Source: Verrucosispora sp. WMMD573
GTDB lineage: Bacteria; Actinomycetota; Actinomycetes; Mycobacteriales; Micromonosporaceae
Direction of reading: 5' to 3'
Length of the DNA stretch: 64,000 nucleotides
NCBI RefSeq assembly: GCF_027497175.1
Contig: NZ_CP114901.1
Location: forward strand, 5,828,001 to 5,892,000
Shown: positions 56,617-64,000 of the stretch, piece after piece
How the letters are laid out: every line of letters begins with the position of its first letter
How positions within the stretch are numbered: position 1 is the first letter of the stretch
Translations under genes and position numbers: made by a program
The notes under the pieces: generated by a model
The model's database searches: none
What the model was told of the DNA's origin: nothing
What the model saw: the letters and a program-made list of their open reading frames with translations, nothing else

Positions 56617-57899
56617 CAGCCTGCTGGACGGAGATCGACCTGGACTGGTTGCGGCAGTTCATGGCGGTGGACTCGGTGTCGCCGTTGGAGGGCGGACGGA
56701 TCGCCGCCACCCGGCAGGCGCAGGAGGTGTTCCTCGCCGGTGCGTCCGCGCGCGGCTTCCAGGTCCGCCACTACGACAGCCCTACCGCGCAGAGCCTGAG
56801 GTCCGGGGAGATCCCGATGCCGGTACGGCGGGTGCTGGAGGCCGACCCCGACACCTTCCTCGCTGCCCAACCGTCCCTGGTGGTGACCATGGGCGACCCG
56901 GCACCACCGGAGCGACGGCTGGTCATCAACTTCCACGTCGACACCGTCGGCCCGCACATCGAGCCGCGCCTCGACGGCGACATCCTGCACGGCCGGGGTG
57001 CCGTCGACGACAAAGGACCAGGGGTGGCCGCCGCGGTGGGTGTCGCCGCCGCGTTCGCGGATGATCCCTCGCTGGCCCGACGCATCGAGGTCATGCTCAC
57101 CAGCGTGCCGGGTGAGGAGGGCGGCGCGATGGGTGTCCTGGGCACCCGATGGCTGGTGCGGCAGGGCTACACGGGTCGACTGATGCTGTTCGCCGAGCCC
57201 ACCGGCGGTCGGGTGATGGACGCCTGTACGGCGGCGATGACCCCTCGACTCCGGGTGCTCGGCGAGGGCAGCACGGACGACCATCCCGCCGACGCACACA
57301 ACGCCACTGTGGCGCTGGGTTTCCTCGCGGATCATCTGGTCCGCGCCGTCGGCCCCCGGGCCGCCGCCCTCGGCGCCAAGCTCTGCGTCGCCGGTCTGCA
57401 CACGGGGACCGCGCACAACCGGGTGTACGGCGAGGGCGAGTTGCTGCTCAACATCGCCTACCGGGACCAGGCCAGCGCCCAGACCCTCGCGCACGAGCTG
57501 GAGCGGGCGGTCAAGGAGGCCCGTGACGTCTTCGCCACGGCACACCTCGGCAACCCGTTCACCGCCCGCCTCGTCGACGACTGGGATCGGGTGGTGCGGT
57601 TGGACTGGCTCAAGCGTGGGCTGCCGGTGCTCGACAACCGCGACCCCGAGATGGAAGCCCTGCTCGCCGCTGCCGGTTTTCCCCGCCACGACGGCCTGGC
57701 CGACGGCAGCGCCTTCACCTGTGACGCGATCTGGGCCGGCGGGCCCGGCCGGTACGTCGCGGTGTGCGGGCCGGGCCGACTCGACGAGAACGGCGCGCAC
57801 ACCGCAGCCGAGTGGGTGCGCGTCGACGACCTGGCGACCTACGCGGGACAGATCCGTGACCTCGTGGTGCGCTTCGGCGCCCACGTGCCGACACAGTAA
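56613..57899 (+). CDS. M20-family metallopeptidase/deacylase
   Basis: The 428-residue protein has the M20 metal and catalytic residues: His108 and Asp110 in INFHVDTVG, Asp in GRGAVDDKGPGVAA near 129-142, Glu-Glu in SVPGEEGGAMG near 168-178 and the C-terminal His in ENGAHTAAEWV. M20 enzymes cut peptides or N-acyl groups. In a pathway starting from an N-acetyl sugar or using protected amino acids, it could remove an acyl or amino-acyl group; this is inference. Confidence 0.9.
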   Translation: MTACWTEIDLDWLRQFMAVDSVSPLEGGRIAATRQAQEVFLAGASARGFQVRHYDSPTAQSLRSGEIPMPVRRVLEADPDTFLAAQPSLVVTMGDPAPPERRLVINFHVDTVGPHIEPRLDGDILHGRGAVDDKGPGVAAAVGVAAAFADDPSLARRIEVMLTSVPGEEGGAMGVLGTRWLVRQGYTGRLMLFAEPTGGRVMDACTAAMTPRLRVLGEGSTDDHPADAHNATVALGFLADHLVRAVGPRAAALGAKLCVAGLHTGTAHNRVYGEGELLLNIAYRDQASAQTLAHELERAVKEARDVFATAHLGNPFTARLVDDWDRVVRLDWLKRGLPVLDNRDPEMEALLAAAGFPRHDGLADGSAFTCDAIWAGGPGRYVAVCGPGRLDENGAHTAAEWVRVDDLATYAGQIRDLVVRFGAHVPTQ

Positions 57900-57909
57900 C
57901 GGGAGAGAC

Positions 57910-59019
57910 ATGACCAACAGCGTGACGGTCGAGCACACGCAGCTCACCGCATTCGTACGGACGGTTCTGCGGCGATGTGGACTCCACGAGCCGGCGGCGA
58001 GCACGGCCACCGAGGTCATCTGCTACGCCGACATCCACGGCTTCACCACCCACGGCACCAACGCGTTGGCCGGGATCTACGCCCCGCGCCTGCGCGGCGG
58101 GAGCATTCGACCCGACGCGCAGCCCAAGGTCGTGGTCGAGACCGCGACCACTGCTGTCGTGGACGGCGACAACGGCCTGGGAGCCGTCACGATGGTGACC
58201 GCCGTCGACCTGGCCGCGGCCAAGGCGCGTGACCTCGGCCTCGGCATGGTGACGGTACGCAACAGCAGCCACTTCGGCAGCGCCGGCTACTACGCCAGCC
58301 GGGTCGCCGCGAACGGTCTGATCGGGATCGTCATGTCCAACTGCGGCGCACAGGGTGTCGTCCCACCGCTGGGCGGTGTCAAGCGGCTGCTCGGCACCAA
58401 TCCGCTGAGCGCGGCGGTGCCGGTCTCCCACGGTGCGCCGTTCGTCCTGGACATGAGCGCCACCGCCGTGGCCACCGGCAAGATCCGGGCAGCCCAGCGC
58501 GAAGGACGGCCGGTCCCCGAGGGCTGGCTGGTCTCCGCCGACGGGTCGACCACCACCGACCCCGACGCGTACTTCGACGGGCACGCCGACGTGGCCTGGC
58601 TGGGCGGCACCGCGCAGACCGGTGGCGCCAAGGGGTACGGCCTCGCGCTGCTCGTCGACCTGTTGTGCGGACCGTTGGCCGGAGCCGCGTACGGGCCCCG
58701 GCCGGAGGCGCTGACCGAGACCGAACCGGCCGAGGACGTGAACATCGGCCAGGTGGCCCTCGTGATCGACCCCGCCGCGTTCGGCGTCGCTGACGTTTTC
58801 CGGACCGAGACCCGCGCGCTGTTGGACACGGTGTCGGCGTCCCCCGCCGCACCCGGACAGCGGGTGACCTACCCGGGGGCTCCGGAGGCGGAGCGGGCCG
58901 CGGCGTCGTACGCCGAAGGGATCCGGCTCCCGCACCACGTCGCCGTCCAGTTGGTACGGCTCGGCGCCGAACTCGACGTGACCGTCCCGGTCGCGCTGGC
59001 TGGGGCGGGATCGGCATGA
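57910..59019 (+). CDS. Malate/L-lactate dehydrogenase-family (Ldh2) oxidoreductase
   Basis: The 369-residue protein belongs to the Ldh_2 family, which includes YiaK (diketogulonate reductase), ureidoglycolate and delta-1-piperideine-2-carboxylate reductases. The N-terminal DIHGFTTHGTNALAGIY near 42-58 and the catalytic His121 in RNSSHFGSAGYY are clear. AGGVVPP-type nucleotide contacts (GAQGVVPPLGGVKRLLGTNPLS near 141-162) and the GGAKGYGLALLVDLLCGPLAG stretch follow. It uses NAD(P)H on 2-keto or 2-imino acids. GGGAGAG precedes the ATG at 57910; this is one of the few small gaps in the operon. Confidence 0.9.
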   Translation: MTNSVTVEHTQLTAFVRTVLRRCGLHEPAASTATEVICYADIHGFTTHGTNALAGIYAPRLRGGSIRPDAQPKVVVETATTAVVDGDNGLGAVTMVTAVDLAAAKARDLGLGMVTVRNSSHFGSAGYYASRVAANGLIGIVMSNCGAQGVVPPLGGVKRLLGTNPLSAAVPVSHGAPFVLDMSATAVATGKIRAAQREGRPVPEGWLVSADGSTTTDPDAYFDGHADVAWLGGTAQTGGAKGYGLALLVDLLCGPLAGAAYGPRPEALTETEPAEDVNIGQVALVIDPAAFGVADVFRTETRALLDTVSASPAAPGQRVTYPGAPEAERAAASYAEGIRLPHHVAVQLVRLGAELDVTVPVALAGAGSA

Positions 59020-60338
59020 GGGTCGGCGTCATCGGCCTCGGTGTGATCGCTCCGTACTTCCTGCGGGCCATCGACGACGACGAGCACCTCACACTGACCG
59101 CCGTATGTGATCGCAACGACACGAAGCTCGCGGACTTCGCCGACGGCACCCGTGACGTGGCGACCTACACCGACCACCGCGAACTCCTCGCCTCGGGTCT
59201 GGTCGACGCGGTCGTGCTGACCCTGCCGAACGCGGTGCACGCCGAGGTCGCCGCCGACGCGCTACGCGCCGGGATGCACGTCTGCTGCGAGAAGCCGATG
59301 ACCGTGCGTCTGGCGGACGCACACACGCTCGTCGCGTTGGCGCGGGAGTCCGGTCGGACGCTGTTCACCGCCTTTCACCGGCGGTACAACCGCAACGTGG
59401 CCGCGCTGCGCCTCGGAGTCGGCGACCCGGAGGCCATCGAGCGTCTGGTGTGCCGCTACTCCGAGCGCATCGAGGAGCACACCGGATCGGAGGCGTGGTA
59501 CCTCGACCAGGATCTGGGCGGCGGCGGCTGTGTCATCGACAACGGCCCGAACGCGCTGGACGCGGTACGCACGATCGTCGGCCACCTGGAAATGGTCGAC
59601 GCCACCATCGGGGATGTCCGCCGCGGGGTGGAGTTCTGCGCCGAACTCCACCTGCGCTCCCGCAGCGGAGTGCAGGTCACCGTCGAACTGGACTGGGCTC
59701 TGCCCTCGGGCGAGCTCAAGGACATCACCGTGTACGGAAAGGACGGCTCGGTCCGGTCGGCCGACATGCTTGCCGGATTCCCCGGGTTCAAGAGCTCCCT
59801 CGACCACGAGTACGCCGCGATCATGGCCGATTTCCGGCACGCGGTGTCGCTCGGTGACGCGTACACCGATGCGGGCCCGGACATCGTCGCTCTGGTCGAG
59901 CAGGCGTACGCGGTCGCCCGGCGCAAGGAACCACGGCTGCGTACGTCATCGAAGCGACCGACCATGGCGCGGTTCGTGAAGCTGTTGTTCCACAGGCGCG
60001 ACGAACGCGGCATGACCATGTCGCAGTGGCTGTCGCGGTGTGTCCGACAGGGTGAGATCCACGAGCTGGTGACGACCACGGACCAGCCGACCCGGCCAGG
60101 TGACCGGGTGGACGCTGTCGGTTTCCTCGGATTCGTCGAGTTCAGCACGGCCACCGTCGTGCAGCGGGGCGACGTGGTGGTCTGCAACGGGCAGCGGATC
60201 GGCACCGTCGCCGGTTTCGACGAGTGCCACTGGCCCAACCACTACAACATCCTCATCGACACCGAACGCATCCTCACGGCCGAGGACCTAAGCTTGCAGG
60301 TCGGCGATTCGCTGCAACTTCTGGAGGCTGTGCGATGA
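59016..60338 (+). CDS. Gfo/Idh/MocA oxidoreductase fused to an extra C-terminal domain
   Basis: The 440-residue protein has a complete Gfo/Idh/MocA enzyme in its first 320 residues: VGVIGLGVIAPYFLRAI, the conserved CCEKPMTVR near 89-97, FHRRYNRNVAAL near 119-130 and GGGGCVIDNGPNALDAV near 168-184. A further 115 residues (about 325-440) follow: FVKLLFHRRDERGMTMSQWL, GDRVDAVGFLGFVEFSTATV and CHWPNHYNILIDTERIL. This tail looks like a separate small beta domain that I associate with an actinobacterial DUF (possibly DUF6917). The fusion is unusual. The enzyme may carry out 3-oxidation of a uronic acid (inference). Confidence 0.87.
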   Translation: MRVGVIGLGVIAPYFLRAIDDDEHLTLTAVCDRNDTKLADFADGTRDVATYTDHRELLASGLVDAVVLTLPNAVHAEVAADALRAGMHVCCEKPMTVRLADAHTLVALARESGRTLFTAFHRRYNRNVAALRLGVGDPEAIERLVCRYSERIEEHTGSEAWYLDQDLGGGGCVIDNGPNALDAVRTIVGHLEMVDATIGDVRRGVEFCAELHLRSRSGVQVTVELDWALPSGELKDITVYGKDGSVRSADMLAGFPGFKSSLDHEYAAIMADFRHAVSLGDAYTDAGPDIVALVEQAYAVARRKEPRLRTSSKRPTMARFVKLLFHRRDERGMTMSQWLSRCVRQGEIHELVTTTDQPTRPGDRVDAVGFLGFVEFSTATVVQRGDVVVCNGQRIGTVAGFDECHWPNHYNILIDTERILTAEDLSLQVGDSLQLLEAVR

Positions 60339-61009
60339 CTGCTCAAGCACACCTGCCGATGGCCGAGGTCACCGTTTCCCCGCAGGTCGCGGCAGCATTT
60401 CCCGATGTCAGGGTGCTGTGTGTCGAGGCCGAGGTGGGCGGTGGTGACGCCATCGCAGGCGAGGTGCAGGAGCGTTGGACGCGGGAGCACGGCAGGTGGC
60501 ACGGGGTGGCGAAGGCAGAGATCCGCGCCCACCCCGCGGTCGACGCCTACCGACGCTTCTCCCGGCAGATCGGCGTGGACCCGGACCGCCAGCCGCCGTC
60601 GATCCAGGCACTTGTCGAGCGCGGCCTGCGGACGAAGCCGCTCGGCAACTGGCCAAAGATCAATCCCACCGTGGACGCGGTGAACGTGACAGCGGTGGCG
60701 ACCATGGTCGCTCTCGGCGTGTTCGACGCGGAGCGGCTCTCCGGTCCCGTCCGGCTGGCCCTGAGTCAGGGCGGCGAGAGCCTGCGACCGATAGGTGCCC
60801 AGGAGGACGTGACGGTGGAGTCGGACCGGCTGGTCCTGGCCGACGACGCTCGGGTGCTGTCGCTCTTCGCCCACCGCGACGGCGTACACCAGGCGGTCCG
60901 GGCGGACACCCGCCGGGTGTTGCTCCTCGCATGCGTGGTCGACGGCATCGACCCCGCTCAGGCGGCGGACGCGCTACGGCAATCCGCCGACCTGCTCGAC
61001 CGGCGCTGA
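60335..61009 (+). CDS. Free-standing B3/B4 (tRNA-editing-like) domain protein
   Basis: The 224-residue protein resembles the B3/B4 domain of the phenylalanyl-tRNA synthetase beta subunit, which hydrolyses mischarged tRNA. AYRRFSRQIGVDPDRQPPSI near 71-90 and NPTVDAVNVTAVATM near 112-126 are typical of stand-alone B3/B4 proteins. LALSQGGESLRPIGAQEDV near 142-160 and the final AHRDGVHQAVRADTRRVLLL also fit. As the last gene of the main operon it might clear tRNA wrongly charged with a pathway amino acid, a form of self-protection (inference). Its end overlaps the convergent EamA gene by 36 bases. Confidence 0.85.
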   Translation: MTAQAHLPMAEVTVSPQVAAAFPDVRVLCVEAEVGGGDAIAGEVQERWTREHGRWHGVAKAEIRAHPAVDAYRRFSRQIGVDPDRQPPSIQALVERGLRTKPLGNWPKINPTVDAVNVTAVATMVALGVFDAERLSGPVRLALSQGGESLRPIGAQEDVTVESDRLVLADDARVLSLFAHRDGVHQAVRADTRRVLLLACVVDGIDPAQAADALRQSADLLDRR

Positions 61010-61933
61010 CCGGCGGCTGGCCGGCCGCTGGCCCTCGTGGCCGGCCGCTCCGCCGCCGGGTCGACGCCGGGGAGGGAGCATGCCCAGGCTCACACCCGCC
61101 CCGACCAGCACGGCGCCGAGCAGGACCTGGAGCGACAGTGTCGTGGTGTCGATCCCGACGGCGATGAGGGTGGCAGCCACCGGGACGAGGCCCGCCAGCA
61201 GGCCGGCACGGTCCACACCCAGCGACCCGACGGCGGCGTACCACAGGGCGAACGCCACCGCGGTGACGAAGACCGCGAGGAAGGCGAGCGACAGCACCTC
61301 CACGCCGGTGGGCACGGTGGCGACGTCGCCCCGCTCGACGAGCAGGGCGGCCACGGCGAGCATGACACCGGCGAGCGCGCAGGTGTAAGCGCTGACCCGT
61401 ACCGGCCCGAGTCGGGGCAGCAGCGGGACGGCGAGCAGGGAGAAGAGGCACTCACCGGCCAACGCGCCGAGGGACCACAGCACGCCGGGCAGACTGAAGT
61501 GCCCCCCGCCGAGGACGATGCCGACTCCGACCACCACGATCACCGCCGATGTCGCCACGAGCGGCGACGGCCGACGACCCGCCAGCAGCGGCCCGCTGAT
61601 GGCGAGCACCAGCGGAGCCGCCCCGACGATGGCTCCGAGCACCGGAGGGTCGGTGTACCTCGCGGCCTGAAGCAGGCACACGTTGAACGCTGCCAGACCG
61701 GTTGCGGCGAGCAGGGCGAGTCGGACCCAGTCCGACCGGCCCACCCGGACCCAGGGCAGCCGGCGCAGCCACAGATAGCCCAGCAGCAGGAAAGCCGCGG
61801 CCGTGTAGCGCCAGGCCTGACCGGCCAACACCGGATAGTCGGTGAGCAGCGGACTGACGGCAGCGGAACTGCCCACGAGGGCCATCGCGAGCGCCCCGCT
61901 GATCAACCCCGTACGGTAACCGGTCACAGCCAT
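60974..61933 (-). CDS. EamA/DMT-family transporter
   Basis: The protein of about 319 residues has ten hydrophobic helices in two EamA halves (about 8-135 and 145-285), then a polar Pro/Arg/Gly tail. The N-half shows AAFNVCLLQAARYTDPPVLGAIVGAAPLV-type EamA sequence near 80-110. The substrate is unknown; it may be a metabolite exporter for the island or simply the border gene. ATG at 61933 has no ribosome site but TTATGCT stands 8 bases upstream, so the mRNA may be leaderless. GTG at 61957 is another option. Confidence 0.85.
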   Translation of the reverse strand: MAVTGYRTGLISGALAMALVGSSAAVSPLLTDYPVLAGQAWRYTAAAFLLLGYLWLRRLPWVRVGRSDWVRLALLAATGLAAFNVCLLQAARYTDPPVLGAIVGAAPLVLAISGPLLAGRRPSPLVATSAVIVVVGVGIVLGGGHFSLPGVLWSLGALAGECLFSLLAVPLLPRLGPVRVSAYTCALAGVMLAVAALLVERGDVATVPTGVEVLSLAFLAVFVTAVAFALWYAAVGSLGVDRAGLLAGLVPVAATLIAVGIDTTTLSLQVLLGAVLVGAGVSLGMLPPRRRPGGGAAGHEGQRPASRRSAPVEQVGGLP

Positions 61934-61994
61934 TGCGTGAGCATAAGACCTTGGCACTCACGGCGGTGACCCTCGGCGTGCCGGTACGGCGGGC

Positions 61995-62339
61995 TCAGCC
62001 CCCGCCGCGCCTGTTACGCAGGGCGGCGAGGGCCTCGGCGAGGATCGCCTCCCCCTCGGCGTCGGTACGACGTTCCTTCACGTACGCCAGGTGGGTCTTG
62101 TACGGCTCGGCCCGGGTCCGGCCCGGCGGATCCTGGGCGTCCTGGCCGGCGGGCAGCCCGCAGCGGGGGCAGTCCCAGACGGTCGGGGCCGCCACGTCGG
62201 CGACGATCCGGATGTCGGTGCGGTGCCCGTTGCGGCACCAGTAGCTCACCGACCGGCACGGGACCGGCTGGTGGCGTTCGGGGGGACGTGGGGGCGCGGA
62301 CCCGACGCGGGCGCCCCGGATGACGTGGCCGTTCGGCAC
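61995..62339 (-). CDS. rbpA: RNA polymerase-binding protein RbpA
   Basis: The 114-residue protein is the actinobacterial transcription activator RbpA, which binds the sigma factor and RNA polymerase at promoters. The core domain has zinc-type ligands Cys35, His39, Cys57 and Cys60 (YWCRNGH, WDCPRCG). The sigma-interacting C-terminal helices read TEPYKTHLAYVKERR-like sequence (here AEPYKTHLAYVKERR) and AILAEALAALR. The GTG start at 62339 gives the usual length. It lies downstream of secG on the same strand. Confidence 0.95.
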   Translation of the reverse strand: MPNGHVIRGARVGSAPPRPPERHQPVPCRSVSYWCRNGHRTDIRIVADVAAPTVWDCPRCGLPAGQDAQDPPGRTRAEPYKTHLAYVKERRTDAEGEAILAEALAALRNRRGGG

Positions 62340-62419
62340 GGCGCTGACTCCTGTCGTCGGAGGGGACCGCCGTCGACAGGGGTGGACGGCGGGCGACGCG
62401 GTGCAGCGGGTGAAACGGA

Positions 62420-62455
62420 CTGCGCGCGGCCCGCCGAGTGACGGACCGCGCGCAG
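62420..62455 (-). terminator. Terminator after secG
   Basis: Arms 62420-62429 and 62446-62455 are a perfect 10-bp inverted repeat, 22 bases after the secG stop on the minus strand. Confidence 0.6.
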
Positions 62456-62477
62456 ATTGTACGCCTGTGGGGTCGGA

Positions 62478-62738
62478 TCAGACGCCCGTACCCACTTCGA
62501 GCCGGAGCCAGAGGCCGAGCCCGATGATGCAGGCGAACCAGACGATGCCCACCAGGACGGTGTAGCGGTCCAGGTTCTTCTCTGCCACCGACGAGCCGGC
62601 CAGGCTGGAGCTGACACCGCCACCGAACATGCTGGACATCCCACCGCCCTTACCCCGGTGCAGCAGGATCAGCAGGACGAGCAGGAAGCTCGTGATGACC
62701 AGCAACACGATCAACGTGTAGGCGAACCAGATCGGCAT
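62478..62738 (-). CDS. secG: Protein-export membrane protein SecG
   Basis: The 86-residue protein is a subunit of the SecYEG translocon. Two transmembrane helices (about 5-26 and 60-79) flank the conserved cytoplasmic loop LLHRGKGGGMSSMFGGG. The size and loop are standard for actinobacterial SecG. It follows tpiA with a 95-base gap. Confidence 0.96.
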   Translation of the reverse strand: MPIWFAYTLIVLLVITSFLLVLLILLHRGKGGGMSSMFGGGVSSSLAGSSVAEKNLDRYTVLVGIVWFACIIGLGLWLRLEVGTGV

Positions 62739-62833
62739 GGCGGGGGTCAGTCCTCTCGTTACGATCCTCGCCCGGACAGTTCGGGCACGGCGGCACCGAC
62801 CGGCGGACGGGCGGAGTCAAGGATAGCGAGCGA

Positions 62834-63625
62834 TCAGCCGGTGATGTGCTCCGGGAACCGGCAGATCTTCGCGAACTCCTCGGCGTCCAGGCTGGCACCG
62901 CCCACCAGGGCGCCGTCCACGTCCGGCTGCGCCATGATCGAGGCGACGTTCGACGACTTGACCGAGCCGCCGTAGAGGATCCGTACGCCGTCGGCGGTGG
63001 CCTGGTCCACGGTCTCGGCCAGCCGGGCCCGCAGCGCGCCGCACACCTCCTGGGCGTCCTCCGGGGTGGCCGTCTTGCCGGTGCCGATCGCCCAGACCGG
63101 CTCGTACGCGACCACCACCCGGAGAACCTGCTCCGGGCTGAGCCCCTTGAGGGCGGCGTCGAGCTGGTCGGTGCAGTGCGCCACGTGGGTGCCCTGCTCC
63201 CGGACGTCCAGCCCCTCCCCCACGCAGAGGATCGGGGTGAGTCCGTGGGTCAGGGCCGCCTGCACCTTGGCACCCACCAACGCGTCGTCCTCACGGTGGT
63301 ACTGCCGCCGTTCGGAGTGCCCGACCACCACGTACGTGCAGCCGAGCTTGGCCAGCATCGAGCCGGCGATCTCCCCGGTGTACGCGCCGGAGGCGTGCGG
63401 TGACAGGTCCTGTCCGCCGTAGCCGATGAGCAGCTTGTCGCCCTCCACCACGGTCTGCACCGTGCGCAGGTCGGTGAACGGCGGCAATACCACCGTCTCC
63501 ACCTCGGTCAGCTGCTTCTCGGTGAGGCTGGCCGCCAGCTTCTGCACCAGCAGGTTGGCCTCGAGGTGGTTGAGGTTCATCTTCCAGTTGCCGGCCATCA
63601 ACGGCCGGCGGGGGGCGCTCGCCAT
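62834..63625 (-). CDS. tpiA: Triosephosphate isomerase
   Basis: The 263-residue glycolytic barrel has all catalytic residues: Asn13 and Lys15 (AGNWKMN), His103 (VVGHSERR) and Glu175 ([12 protein letters not shown]). The start ATG shares a base with the pgk stop (TGATG), so the two are translated together. Confidence 0.97.
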   Translation of the reverse strand: MASAPRRPLMAGNWKMNLNHLEANLLVQKLAASLTEKQLTEVETVVLPPFTDLRTVQTVVEGDKLLIGYGGQDLSPHASGAYTGEIAGSMLAKLGCTYVVVGHSERRQYHREDDALVGAKVQAALTHGLTPILCVGEGLDVREQGTHVAHCTDQLDAALKGLSPEQVLRVVVAYEPVWAIGTGKTATPEDAQEVCGALRARLAETVDQATADGVRILYGGSVKSSNVASIMAQPDVDGALVGGASLDAEEFAKICRFPEHITG

Positions 63626-64000
63626 CAGTTCTCCAGAGCCGCGATGCCGGGGAGGGTCTTGCCCTCCAGGTACTCCAGGGACGCGCCACCGCCGGTGGAG
63701 ATGTGCCCGAAGGACTTCTCGTCCAGGCCCAGGGCCCGCACCGCGGCGGCGGAGTCACCACCACCGACCACACTGAACGCGTCCGAGCCGGCGATCGCCT
63801 CGGCCACCCCACGGGTGCCGTGCGCGAACGCGGGCATCTCGAACACGCCCATCGGGCCGTTCCAGAAGATCGTCCGGGCACCCTTGAGCGCGGCGGCGAA
63901 GCCCGCCACCGTCTTCGGGCCGACGTCCAGCCCCACCCGCTTGCTGGGGATGCCGTCGGCCGGCACGGTGTCGTGCGCGGCGTCCGGGGCGAACGCGTCG
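63625..64000 (-). CDS. pgk: Phosphoglycerate kinase (C-terminal part)
   Basis: Only the last 125 residues or so are inside the window; the gene continues beyond base 64000. The visible part includes [36 protein letters not shown] and [12 protein letters not shown], then the ending [19 protein letters not shown], all characteristic of the nucleotide-binding domain. The order pgk-tpiA-secG is the usual actinobacterial glycolysis block. Confidence 0.96.
   Translation of the reverse strand, partial: DAFAPDAAHDTVPADGIPSKRVGLDVGPKTVAGFAAALKGARTIFWNGPMGVFEMPAFAHGTRGVAEAIAGSDAFSVVGGGDSAAAVRALGLDEKSFGHISTGGGASLEYLEGKTLPGIAALEN

Overview
The window is very GC-rich (roughly 70% or more, with a strong G/C preference at third codon positions) and has many GTG starts and ATGA/GTGA stop-start overlaps. 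The housekeeping genes are typical of actinobacteria: acnA/acnR, a roadblock-GTPase conservon, a suf operon with sufR and sufU, tkt-tal-zwf-opcA-pgl, rbpA-secG-tpiA-pgk, and an acVLRF1-type release factor. Gene content and order fit Micromonosporaceae (a Micromonospora-like organism). This is inference; no 16S rRNA or other marker is present to prove it.

Layout: (1) 1-3.7 kb holds the tail of an unidentified gene, a glyoxalase-fold protein and aconitase. (2) 3.7-7.4 kb (minus strand) is a conservon (sensor kinase, roadblock, GTPase) without the usual DUF742 gene. (3) 7.7-20.4 kb is mixed housekeeping: DUF2630, RIO kinase, HAD phosphatase, the TetR regulator AcnR, a three-gene unit (Cys/Gly-tailed TIGR04222-type membrane protein, MNIO/DUF692 enzyme, SCO6045-like partner), SDR, Mug, ABC exporter, enoyl-CoA hydratase, small HTH, ABC-F and zinc protease. 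(4) 20.4-32.5 kb has acVLRF1, LysE, the full suf operon (sufR-B-D-Rieske-C-S-U-T), ctaA, an ATP-grasp protein, a small unknown and ctaB. (5) 32.8-39.9 kb is the pentose-phosphate operon tkt-tal-zwf-opcA-pgl. (6) 40.1-61.0 kb is a biosynthetic island with no PKS or NRPS. (7) 61.0-64.0 kb (minus strand) is an EamA transporter, then rbpA, secG, tpiA and a truncated pgk.

The island at 40.1-61.0 kb is the most interesting region. A first operon encodes three different ATP-grasp ligases, a Gfo/Idh/MocA oxidoreductase and an MFS exporter. Next come a stand-alone trpF and a convergent MocR-type (GntR-aminotransferase) regulator. Across a 635-bp AT-richer promoter region lies a tightly coupled operon: UDP-HexNAc-type dehydrogenase, trpC, trpB, trpA, two DegT aminotransferases, a TIM-barrel isomerase, an M20 peptidase, a malate/lactate-type dehydrogenase, a second Gfo/Idh protein with an extra C-terminal domain, and a free-standing B3/B4 tRNA-editing-like protein. 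My reading, which is inference, is a pseudopeptide pathway in which ATP-grasp ligases join an amino-uronic-acid-like sugar unit and a tryptophan/indole-derived unit. It sits where actinobacteria usually join pgl-side pentose-phosphate genes to secG-tpiA-pgk.

Regulatory signals seen directly include a near-identical 19-bp site upstream of both acnA and acnR (predicted AcnR operators), a likely leaderless ctaA promoter overlapping a CAAC-N3-GTTG palindrome beside sufR, a nested palindrome in the island's divergent promoter region, and a set of strong hairpin terminators.
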